Below are positions 17,766 through 25,793 of a stretch of DNA of 64,000 nucleotides, in pieces. The notes beneath the pieces were generated by a model. It ran no database searches. It saw nothing but the letters and a program-made list of their open reading frames with translations, and was not told the origin of the DNA. The stretch lies in contig JABIBA010000009.1 in assembly GCA_018652955.1 (NCBI GenBank), forward strand, positions 124,001 through 188,000, read 5' to 3'. This stretch comes from Candidatus Peribacter sp. Lineage in GTDB: Bacteria; Patescibacteriota; Gracilibacteria; Peribacterales; Peribacteraceae. Made by a program: the position numbers and the translations under genes. How positions within the stretch are numbered: position 1 is the first letter of the stretch; each line of letters opens with the position of its first letter.

Positions 17766-19493
17766 CTACGGAGTGGCTTTTTGGAATTCCGGAACCTTAG
17801 TTAAGATGATCTTCGCCACTTCACTATCGTTCAATCCTGAGATATCAATGTTTTCTTTTTTGAGAGAGGCATCAATTGCACTTCGACTTCCATTACCCCT
17901 TTGCCCTAAGTGCGCAGTAAGCTCTTGTTGATTGAACTTATTTCCAACTCCAAGCTTCGCTCGAATATCTGTCAAGATTCTTGTTTGAGCATTACTTGGA
18001 CTATTAAGTACCTTACTAAATTCAGCAGTTGCAGTAGCGCCGCCCTTGCCACCTCCTGCTGCAGCCTTGAAGGCATCCTTACCACTCATACCACTGCTGA
18101 GACCTGAGTTCAGCCTTCCAATTGCATCATCAATACCAAGAATAGACATAGACTCCCCTCCACCTGTTGGAATGATCGGAACAGAGAGTGGAAGTTTGAG
18201 AGCAGTTTTTCCAATACTCGAACCAAAGGAGCGAATACCGGATGTAGCACTGGTGTAGATCGTATCGATAGACAGTGCTGCCCAAAATCCAAACCAAATA
18301 ATGAAGAATGAAATCAGCAGCATGAGGATTCCCCACAATGTATTGACGTTTGTCAGTAGCGGCCCTGTATCCGCACAGAGAGGTCCGGCAATAGTAGGGC
18401 AGGAAACTTGTGTGATTTCTGTCAGGATTAAGAACCCTGCTGCAAATGGAACGGCAACTGCCGCAGGTAAGAATGCAGCTTTTATGTAGTGTTCAAAGAT
18501 CTTCATGCTATCGAAGTTTTTCATTTTATCTCCTATCACAAATCCTAAGAACATAAATGGCATAAAGGCTATGGTGACCCACATGATGGGTATACGTATG
18601 AGGAATACTACAAACATCGCGGCCAATGGTAGAAACAGCATGGCCATTAGTACCAAGATAAACATGATGTGCATCAAAAAGAGTAGGTACTGTTTATACC
18701 GTTCAGTTTTTGTTCCTCCTGCTGCAGGAGTAGCACTGGGGTTTATTACTCGTGTTAGCTCACCAAGTTTTCCATAGTTTACGACAAGTCCATTGAGCAT
18801 TCCGAATGCGGTATTAGTTTCCCCAACCCACGGATCTCTTTTGTAACAGACAATACCTTGTGCAATATAATCAGTTGGTAGTGGGTCGCAACCTTTAAAG
18901 TACTTTACATCGGTAATAATCGTACAATCTTCTGATGGTCCTCCTGGGATTTTTGGTGGCAATTTACAATCAACAGATCCACCAGCACTTAAGCCCGCAG
19001 GCAGCTGGTAAATAGTTGCAGTAAGTACGTTTGCCACATCGAGAATAACTCGAGGGAAAAACCAAGAGAAGTTTACAAGTACAACAGCAAGAATGAACTT
19101 TTTATACTTACTGTTTACTAGTTCTTTTTCTCCAGTAATAACTGTGTAGATTCCAGCGAATATCAACATAAATGCAAAAATGATATTCATGATATCTCGA
19201 GAATATTTCCAGATATCTCTCAATCCTTCGGTGGCGGTGAGTTCCAAAATAAATAGTGGATCGAGAAGGTATTGTAGGAAGTGAAAAATCATAAATGCCA
19301 GCACTTCCATAGCCGTCGCAATAATTACCGCAAGGTTCGCAGTCGAGGTAAATATGTTTGTTGATGGAGCTGGAGTACCACCTTGAGCTGCTACTGTTTC
19401 TATGATGAGTGACTGCCAACCATCAATGCTAAAACATAGCGTCAGCAAAGCAAAAGAGAGGAGTCCGGTGGTTAGTTTTTTGTTTTTGAGCAT
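17766..19493 (-). CDS. VirB6/TrbL-like polytopic membrane protein
   Basis: This 575-aa protein has a signal-like first TM and then about seven more helices (IIFAFMLIFAGIYTVITG, FILAVVLVNFSWFFPRVILD and others). A periplasmic-type loop with paired cysteines follows the third. The C-terminal 150 residues are soluble and Gly/Ala-rich. This arrangement resembles the VirB6/TrbL component of type IV secretion, by topology only; no VirB4 or VirD4 is in the window. An extended -10 (TGGTAAAAT) ends 7 nt before its ATG. Confidence 0.62.
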   Translation of the reverse strand: MLKNKKLTTGLLSFALLTLCFSIDGWQSLIIETVAAQGGTPAPSTNIFTSTANLAVIIATAMEVLAFMIFHFLQYLLDPLFILELTATEGLRDIWKYSRDIMNIIFAFMLIFAGIYTVITGEKELVNSKYKKFILAVVLVNFSWFFPRVILDVANVLTATIYQLPAGLSAGGSVDCKLPPKIPGGPSEDCTIITDVKYFKGCDPLPTDYIAQGIVCYKRDPWVGETNTAFGMLNGLVVNYGKLGELTRVINPSATPAAGGTKTERYKQYLLFLMHIMFILVLMAMLFLPLAAMFVVFLIRIPIMWVTIAFMPFMFLGFVIGDKMKNFDSMKIFEHYIKAAFLPAAVAVPFAAGFLILTEITQVSCPTIAGPLCADTGPLLTNVNTLWGILMLLISFFIIWFGFWAALSIDTIYTSATSGIRSFGSSIGKTALKLPLSVPIIPTGGGESMSILGIDDAIGRLNSGLSSGMSGKDAFKAAAGGGKGGATATAEFSKVLNSPSNAQTRILTDIRAKLGVGNKFNQQELTAHLGQRGNGSRSAIDASLKKENIDISGLNDSEVAKIILTKVPEFQKATP

Positions 19494-19842
19494 TCATATG
19501 ATTTTACCAAATTTTGGGCTTTTTTACCACCCTAGGGGTGTTTACTAATAATGCTAATGTGTCTTTATAGTAGTTAATATTGAAGCTGGTTTTTCACCTG
19601 TCTCACCTTAGTTTTTATGGAACTTTGTCAGGAAAATATCTTAGAACACAAAAATGGATCATTTATGAGTATAAAATTTGATCACCAAATCAAATAATTT
19701 TAGGTATAAATGCAACTTTTGGGCTATGCAAAGCCATTAAACTTGTATAAGTACTGTACTCATAAGATTGAGTACTTTTCTTGCACTAACTACCTATTCA
19801 TGAGTACCATTTGTGAACAAGGATGAATACCTTCTTCTTATT
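19494..19842. promoter_or_regulatory. AT-rich divergent control region with TGAGTAC sites
   Basis: This is the longest gene-free stretch in the window. At its left end lies the leaderless -10 of the VirB6-like gene (TAAAAT, 19501-19506 on the minus strand). Near the right end a perfect dyad GTACTCA-TAAGAT-TGAGTAC (19756-19775) is followed by a third TGAGTAC at 19801-19807; a near copy TGAGTAT sits at 19666. The clustering just before a winged-helix regulator suggests autoregulation. No small ORF or stable RNA was seen. Confidence 0.5.
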
Positions 19843-20427
19843 ATGTCGTCTTCAATTTTGAAAGCACTATTTTCTTCTCAGACGAGAGTAAAACTTCTCT
19901 CAACATTCCTGCTACACCCAGAGCAGGAATTCTTTATCCGAGAATTGACTAGGCTATTGAATGAGCAGATTAACTCTATTAGAAGAGAACTTGAGAACCT
20001 TCGTCGTATAGGTCTTGTACGCGCTCGGCACAGAAACAGAAAGAAGTACTATAAGGTCGATGAAGACTTTCCTCTCTATGCAGAACTGAGAAGTATCTTT
20101 GCCAAAGAGATCCAGGCTGATAGCCCTGTAGTAGCAGGAATCAAGAAGCTTCCTAGTGTAGACCTTATTGTCCTTGCGGGCTCCTTTGTTGGAACAGAGA
20201 GCAAGGTAGACTTACTAGTAGTAGGAGATGTAAAAAAAGAGATGCTCGAAGCTCTACTATTGCAAGATCCATCTCTCAAAAACGTCAAATATTCAATATT
20301 TGCTCAGGGTGACTTCCTTTACAGATTAAGCCTCAAAGATAGGTTTATATCCGATATAATCAACGATCCTCGCCATTTGACTGTTCATAACCATATAGGA
20401 AAGCAGATAGACGAAGCGAAGAAGTAG
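19843..20427 (+). CDS. wHTH transcriptional regulator, nucleotidyltransferase-like C-terminus
   Basis: This protein of about 194 aa starts MSSSILKALFSSQTRVKLL. It has an N-terminal winged helix (TRVKLLSTFLLHPEQEFFIRELTRLL, then a wing with RHRNRKKYYKVD). The second domain (VDLIVLAGSFVGTESKVDLLVVGDV) resembles the nucleotidyltransferase-like fold often fused to such regulators, with the GS..DLLVVGD pattern. A GTG at 19813 is an alternative start. It is likely DNA-binding, with TGAGTAC sites directly upstream as candidate operators. Confidence 0.75.
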   Translation: MSSSILKALFSSQTRVKLLSTFLLHPEQEFFIRELTRLLNEQINSIRRELENLRRIGLVRARHRNRKKYYKVDEDFPLYAELRSIFAKEIQADSPVVAGIKKLPSVDLIVLAGSFVGTESKVDLLVVGDVKKEMLEALLLQDPSLKNVKYSIFAQGDFLYRLSLKDRFISDIINDPRHLTVHNHIGKQIDEAKK

Positions 20428-20474
20428 ATATTTAGCTTTACAGACCCCAATGGAGTCATTATGCTTTTTCGGAA

Positions 20475-21002
20475 ATGACCTCTGTAGCCATAGCTGAAGC
20501 ATCGGCCTCTTACGTTAAATCCCGCCCAGACGTGCGTCCAGGGTTCACTGTACGTGTTCATGAGCGTATTCAGGAGGGAGGAAAAGAGCGTGTTCAGGTA
20601 TTTGAAGGATTGGTTATTTCTACTCACAATGGAGCAACTGCTGCAGACCGGACGTTTACTGTACGCCGTATCGCTTCTGGAGTAGGTGTAGAGAAGGTTT
20701 TCCCTCTCCACAGCCCAAAGATCGATAAAATCGAGGTTAAAAAGATCGCTCGTGTTCGCCGTGCCAAGCTCTTCTTCCTTCGTGGACGTCGCGGTAAGTC
20801 AGCACGTCTATCAGAGAGATTCACTACTGCTAACGAGTTTGAAATCGCAACTCCTGTTGAGCCTGAAGTAATAGAGGATATCGTAGAGGCACCAGTAGAG
20901 GAGGCTGCAGAGCCTGCTAAAGAAGAGGCTAAAGAGGAACCAAAAGAAGAAGCTAAGGCTGAGGAGGAAGCTCCAAAAGAAGAGGACAAGAAGGAGGAAT
21001 AG
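20475..21002 (+). CDS. rplS: Ribosomal protein bL19 with acidic C-terminal tail
   Basis: The first roughly 115 residues are a normal bL19 ([51 protein letters not shown], then the basic [19 protein letters not shown]). About 60 residues of Glu/Lys/Ala/Pro-rich sequence follow, ending KEEDKKEE. bL19 sits at the 30S-50S interface and is normally about 115 aa, so the tail is an unusual lineage-specific addition. No stop or frameshift separates the two parts. csaB begins 17 bases later. Confidence 0.95.
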   Translation: MTSVAIAEASASYVKSRPDVRPGFTVRVHERIQEGGKERVQVFEGLVISTHNGATAADRTFTVRRIASGVGVEKVFPLHSPKIDKIEVKKIARVRRAKLFFLRGRRGKSARLSERFTTANEFEIATPVEPEVIEDIVEAPVEEAAEPAKEEAKEEPKEEAKAEEEAPKEEDKKEE

Positions 21003-21019
21003 TCGCTATACTATGCAGT

Positions 21020-21958
21020 ATGAAGTGTTTGCTGGTTGGTAATTTTGGCGTGGGAAACCTAGGAGATGAAGCTCTTAAGGATTACTTCTTACAGGAGTTT
21101 TCTACAGTAGACTGGACGGTCGTTTCTGCTGATCCTCAAGGAGAAAAGGAGGTGGCGAGGCTGCCAGGAGGTGTTCGTTCTCTTTTAAAGCTCCAGTGGT
21201 TTAAGACGCTCTTTGCTTATCGCTCATGCGATGCAATAGTCTTCGGTGGAGGTTCTTTGTTTACGGATACCGAATCTGTATTTGCCTGCATTCTCTGGTG
21301 GTTTCATGCACAGCTTGGCTTTGCATTAGGTAAAGATGTTCATCTTGCTTTTCAAGGTGTTGGCCCCTTTAAGACACGACTAGGAAACCGATTGGCGAGA
21401 GAAGTATTTACCAAAGCTCGGTCCATTTCTGTGCGCGATTCTTTCTCGTATAACAGGGTAGGGGAGTGGGGCTTGAGTCAGAAATGTGTTCAAACATTTG
21501 ATCCTGTATATTCGTTTATAGAAAGCCAAAATGTTGCAACTAGTACAAAAAAAGTATTCATAGTAATACCTCGAAAAAACTCAACTGACAAGTTTACCAA
21601 AAAGACACAGGAACTTGTTTCGTCAATGGCTCCAGAGGAAATTAGAATTATTTCTATGCAACCAGATAAGAAATCAGAAGTAGAATATTGTCAAAAGCTT
21701 GCATCTACATTTGATATTCCTTCTAGCGTACAAAAAGTAAGTACACTTAACGAACTTGTACAACAGATCAATTTAGGGAGTTTTGTCATCTCACAGAGAT
21801 ACCATGGTGCACTGGTCGCACTCGCGTTAAATACGCAGGTGACTATAATTCCTCAAAGAGATGAGGACAAGCTTTCATCTTTGTGTCAATTTGAAGGCGA
21901 CATGCACAAGTTTATTCATGCAGGTGAGGCTTGCCTCCGTAATGCTTTAGAAAATTGA
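21020..21958 (+). CDS. csaB: CsaB-like polysaccharide pyruvyl transferase
   Basis: This 312-aa protein has the family pattern: an N-terminal GNFGVGNLGDEALKDYF, the FGGGSLFTD loop near residue 75, and SQRYHGALVALAL near 258. CsaB-type enzymes add pyruvate ketals to secondary wall polymers, the ligand of SLH domains. That fits with two SLH proteins encoded in this window. A TATACT hexamer ends 7 nt before the ATG. It is the only confidently called gene here ending in TGA; an in-frame TAA follows after four more codons. Confidence 0.87.
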   Translation: MKCLLVGNFGVGNLGDEALKDYFLQEFSTVDWTVVSADPQGEKEVARLPGGVRSLLKLQWFKTLFAYRSCDAIVFGGGSLFTDTESVFACILWWFHAQLGFALGKDVHLAFQGVGPFKTRLGNRLAREVFTKARSISVRDSFSYNRVGEWGLSQKCVQTFDPVYSFIESQNVATSTKKVFIVIPRKNSTDKFTKKTQELVSSMAPEEIRIISMQPDKKSEVEYCQKLASTFDIPSSVQKVSTLNELVQQINLGSFVISQRYHGALVALALNTQVTIIPQRDEDKLSSLCQFEGDMHKFIHAGEACLRNALEN

Positions 21959-21994
21959 ACGCGAGCGTTATAAATGGTATAATCAGACTACAAT

Positions 21995-22402
21995 ATGACA
22001 ACAGACATTTATTTATCAGAGGCAGAGCAAAACACCTTTAATAGTTTTTCAGATTCTTTAAAAGAAGGATGGAATATTATTAGTGAGTCACTTACCTGCT
22101 ACGAGTCTGAGCGCCAAATTGTTATGCGACACAGGATGGCAGATTTTACTGCGTTCCCACAGGTTGCTGCGATGCTCGATAGAATTGTAGAAGGAGAGCC
22201 GCTCGAACATTTTTCTCTCAGCACTATTCCAGACGAAGTTCAAAAAGAAATTTACTTTACGATGGGAGCTAGAGGTGTGAATGCATTTATTCAGACATTG
22301 CTTCCAGCTATTAAAACTGATGATGACGTTGTTGCTCTTGCAACACTAAGTGCTGCAAGGCATAAGCTTCTCGAAATAAATTCCTCTGCTACCCATTCAT
22401 AG
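21995..22402 (+). CDS. Hypothetical helical protein, 135 aa
   Basis: This is a soluble, mostly helical, acidic protein with no signal peptide or TM segment and no motif I recognise. An extended -10 (TGGTATAAT) ends 11 nt before the ATG, so a transcript probably starts here and runs through the two following genes (gaps of 2 and 33 bases). I read the three as one operon of unknown function. Confidence 0.65.
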   Translation: MTTDIYLSEAEQNTFNSFSDSLKEGWNIISESLTCYESERQIVMRHRMADFTAFPQVAAMLDRIVEGEPLEHFSLSTIPDEVQKEIYFTMGARGVNAFIQTLLPAIKTDDDVVALATLSAARHKLLEINSSATHS

Positions 22403-22404
22403 TA

Positions 22405-23052
22405 ATGACTCAAGATAATATAGAAGCACCGGAGTTTGAATCGCCAAGAGTAGCGAAGGATTACCATAACCTAACAGAGGAACTAAGAGAAAAGGGTATG
22501 GATGTTTTGAGTGCGAAAGAAGGTTCAGTAGATCAAAGAAAAGATGCTATTAAGTACTTAAAAGAAACGTACAACTTAAATGGAGAAGCAGAACGCATTA
22601 TCTCTGACCTTGAGTTATTTCATCAGGAGGCAGAGGCGAAAAAAGAGTGGAGCACGTGGGATTACATTAAGTACCCATTTGCAAAGACATGGGAAGTAAT
22701 GAAGGCTCACCCGTATCTTTCTACAGCAGCAATTATTGCTACCGCAGGAGCAGGTGCCTATTACACAGGAATGCTTACTCCAGTTATTGTCGCTACGAAG
22801 GAATGGTTAGTCTCACTTGGACTTGGAGGTGCTACTGAAGCAATTACAGAAACAGTAGAAGCAGGTGCAGAACTTACGAAAGATACTATTTCTGCTGCAA
22901 AAGATGGAGCCGGAGCATTAATGGATAAAGTTCCTGTTCCAGAGGTAATGCCAGATATTCCACCAGTCGTTCCACCAGCGCCTGTTCCAAATGTCGTTCC
23001 TAGTCTTGAAGAGGCAGATGCAATCCTTAAGGCTCTAGAGCAAAGTGGATAG
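22405..23052 (+). CDS. Hypothetical membrane protein, 215 aa
   Basis: A charged helical N-terminal half is followed by one hydrophobic hairpin or single TM (about residues 113-145, STAAIIATAGAGAYYTGML). An Ala/Glu-rich amphipathic helix and a Pro/Val-rich stretch (PDIPPVVPPAPVPNVVP) close the protein. No family is recognised. It sits between the 135-aa and 886-aa unknown genes in the same operon. Confidence 0.65.
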   Translation: MTQDNIEAPEFESPRVAKDYHNLTEELREKGMDVLSAKEGSVDQRKDAIKYLKETYNLNGEAERIISDLELFHQEAEAKKEWSTWDYIKYPFAKTWEVMKAHPYLSTAAIIATAGAGAYYTGMLTPVIVATKEWLVSLGLGGATEAITETVEAGAELTKDTISAAKDGAGALMDKVPVPEVMPDIPPVVPPAPVPNVVPSLEEADAILKALEQSG

Positions 23053-23085
23053 AAGTAAAAAGCTAAAAAAATACACAAAAAATCA

Positions 23086-25746
23086 ATGCCACAAGAAACA
23101 CCAAAATCGGCCTCAGAAAATACAGATGCTCCAGTCTCGTATCCTTTTGTAGAGAAGTCAGAAGCAGTGCGAGAAGCACTAGGCATAGATGAAAAGGCTG
23201 ATGCGTGGAAATCGATGATGTCTCTAATTGGAGAAGATATTCCAAAACCTGAAAGTGGGGTAGTCCACAGCCAAATTGTGAATAGAGAACTCGACCGTCG
23301 TTATAGACTCATCTCTACTAAGAGAGAAGTTGTCGCAAAGGCATTCTTGGCAGTAGTGGCAAAGGTTGATGCAGACAAGCCTCTGTCAGATATTGAGAAG
23401 CGTGCAATCCTTCGACATTTTGCACAATATATCGATGCAAAAAATATGTATGAGCACATGCTCAAAGGAACAGTCCCTTCGGGGTCTGAGGTTCCGGAAT
23501 ATTTAGCTCCATACATTCTTACAAAAGAAAATGTTCAATTTGCTATAAGAGCTGCGGAAGTAATGCTTCCTATGCAGTATGACATTAAAGAATCCGCCGG
23601 AATCTCAGAATCTCCAAGAACTCTTGCTCCCCTTTCATATCCTATTATGATGGACGCTGCTAAGGCGCAGATGAGTATGAGTGTTGTATCTAGTCTGTTA
23701 GATAGTAACAATATTCCTATTGCAGATCCTGAAGAGTACAAGAAAATGCTTAAAAGCCTTGGGTACAAGGTGATTGATGATCGGAGTGTTGAGGCTGCAA
23801 AACTCTTTGTTGGTTATCTTGGAAAACATATGCCGAAGATACAGCAACATGCAGATCTTTCCCCAACTGCAAAAGGATCTGTTGGTGCACTTACCGTTCC
23901 AGAAGCTTTGGAGTGTTGCGTAAATATGCCAGGGTTAGCAGAAATTACTAGTGAGATAGCGCTAAGAGCACCAGATCTCATCCGTAATGGAATCCCCGAC
24001 CTTCGAGGATTTGCTAAAGAAATCTTTGAAAATAGTGACTCTTATCCAGAGCGTGTCGTGCAACTGGCTATGAAGCCTATTTCTGATTTGGGTGAAAAGC
24101 CTACACAGTCAGATCTGGAGGAGTATCAGAAAGATGTAAAAGCAGTTATGGGATTCTTCCTGAAGGGCAATTCAAAGTTTGAGGCAAAGCGAGCATCTGT
24201 ACAGGGTCGCGAGCGATATATTCAAACGCTTAATGCTAAGCAGAAAGATATGGTAAATGCTCTCTGCGAAAAAGTGTGTAGCGAAGAGACACTTCAGAAA
24301 CTTCTACGAGGGTCATTTATCCCTAAAGATAAGGAAGATCGCCCTTTTGATATCCAAAACAAGGCAGAGGAAAAGTTAAGAGAATTGATTATTGGGCAGC
24401 AGCTTACATTACGAGAGGCGTTTGAATTGCACTATCTGTTAAGCGCAGGAGATTCCGCAAGTGTTACTCTTGCCTATAAATCTGTCGCAATACTTGAGAG
24501 ACATGGTCACTCTGCTATTGCACGAGAGTTGCAGTTTAGTATCTTTAGATCTGTGACAGATATGGCGTTGGCCGATGCGGATGACGTAACGAAGATGCTC
24601 GACCAGTATGATCTTACCGATGCTCAACAAAAAGAACTTCGCAATGTTCGTTTGTACTTAAAAGAATCTGGTATCGATGTCATGAATCGTGTGATGTCAC
24701 AGATGTACATGTTTGTAAAATTCTATCCAGAAATTGCGTGGCCGCTTATTGCTCTTAACACAAGTGGAATTGCTGTTGGTGGAACTATTCTTCTACTTAA
24801 AGGATTACGTACAATAAATATTGCTGGATTTGAGAAGTTTGCGAATATGGGAGCAGAGGCAGCGCGTACGAAATACAATATTCCTAAAAGTGTTTCAGTT
24901 TCACGTATCGAAGCTTCTCAAAGTGAAATGAAAAACCTGCTTGGCTCATATAATCGTCTTGGCCTTCGGTTGCACATGCCATTTTCTGGAGTTAAATCTT
25001 TAAAAGATATGAAGCTACTTCTTCGCAGTGCAACTTCTGGTGAGCTAGGAGAGATTGCAACTGCAATGAAGCGAATGTATCCAAATGTAAACGACTTGGC
25101 ATCAGAGCTTGCACAGATTTCAAATAACGAAGGAGATCTTCGTAGAGCACTAGGTAAGGCAGGCTTTAGTACTACAGAAGTAAGCTCTGCAGTTACCTAT
25201 CTTGCAGAAAATGACATAAAAATTGGAGGAGGCTTTGGGCCAGAAACTCTCTCCGAAGAAGCCCAAGCTCAGAATACAGTTGATGTACTAAAAAATGACT
25301 TATCTGCTATAGATCAACGTATTGCAGATATTCGTGCAAAAATTTCTCCTTCCAAAGGAGCGCAGCGCGTTAAGTTACTTGATGCCTTGCAGACAGAGTA
25401 CGAAGCACAGATTAGGAATATACAGCAGCAAATTAACACAGATCCAAACTTGGCAGAGCCATTGAGAAACAAGCTTGAATCTGCACAGACCATGGTCACC
25501 AAAATTACAGGATCTCTATCTTCACTGAAAAAGAGGATTGCCAAAAATGTAGAGTCTCAAGCAGAAAATGGACCTGCAGACCAAGTGGCTGACCCAGATG
25601 CCAAAGGAACCAAAGCAGGTGTTTCACCAGGGACGCCTACTGATGCTTTAGCTAATAAGTCAGGAATTGATCAGGTAATTGAAACCAAGCCGAAGCCAGG
25701 AGATAGCAAGGGCGATACCAAAGGAGGAGGGAAGTTCAAGAAATAG
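23086..25746 (+). CDS. Large hypothetical protein, 886 aa, with TM segment and coiled coil
   Basis: The protein is almost entirely helical. A hydrophobic segment near residues 545-570 (AWPLIALNTSGIAVGGTILLL) could span the membrane. A coiled-coil-like stretch near 725-820 is followed by a Gly/Lys/Pro-rich tail (GDSKGDTKGGGKFKK). The sequence before the TM is about 540 residues with no catalytic motif I can name. As the last and largest gene of the three-gene operon it is probably the main component of whatever the operon builds. Confidence 0.68.
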   Translation: MPQETPKSASENTDAPVSYPFVEKSEAVREALGIDEKADAWKSMMSLIGEDIPKPESGVVHSQIVNRELDRRYRLISTKREVVAKAFLAVVAKVDADKPLSDIEKRAILRHFAQYIDAKNMYEHMLKGTVPSGSEVPEYLAPYILTKENVQFAIRAAEVMLPMQYDIKESAGISESPRTLAPLSYPIMMDAAKAQMSMSVVSSLLDSNNIPIADPEEYKKMLKSLGYKVIDDRSVEAAKLFVGYLGKHMPKIQQHADLSPTAKGSVGALTVPEALECCVNMPGLAEITSEIALRAPDLIRNGIPDLRGFAKEIFENSDSYPERVVQLAMKPISDLGEKPTQSDLEEYQKDVKAVMGFFLKGNSKFEAKRASVQGRERYIQTLNAKQKDMVNALCEKVCSEETLQKLLRGSFIPKDKEDRPFDIQNKAEEKLRELIIGQQLTLREAFELHYLLSAGDSASVTLAYKSVAILERHGHSAIARELQFSIFRSVTDMALADADDVTKMLDQYDLTDAQQKELRNVRLYLKESGIDVMNRVMSQMYMFVKFYPEIAWPLIALNTSGIAVGGTILLLKGLRTINIAGFEKFANMGAEAARTKYNIPKSVSVSRIEASQSEMKNLLGSYNRLGLRLHMPFSGVKSLKDMKLLLRSATSGELGEIATAMKRMYPNVNDLASELAQISNNEGDLRRALGKAGFSTTEVSSAVTYLAENDIKIGGGFGPETLSEEAQAQNTVDVLKNDLSAIDQRIADIRAKISPSKGAQRVKLLDALQTEYEAQIRNIQQQINTDPNLAEPLRNKLESAQTMVTKITGSLSSLKKRIAKNVESQAENGPADQVADPDAKGTKAGVSPGTPTDALANKSGIDQVIETKPKPGDSKGDTKGGGKFKK

Positions 25747-25793
25747 ACCTAAATCTGGCGTTTTATGGCTTATTTCAGTAGGATCTCCATTGT

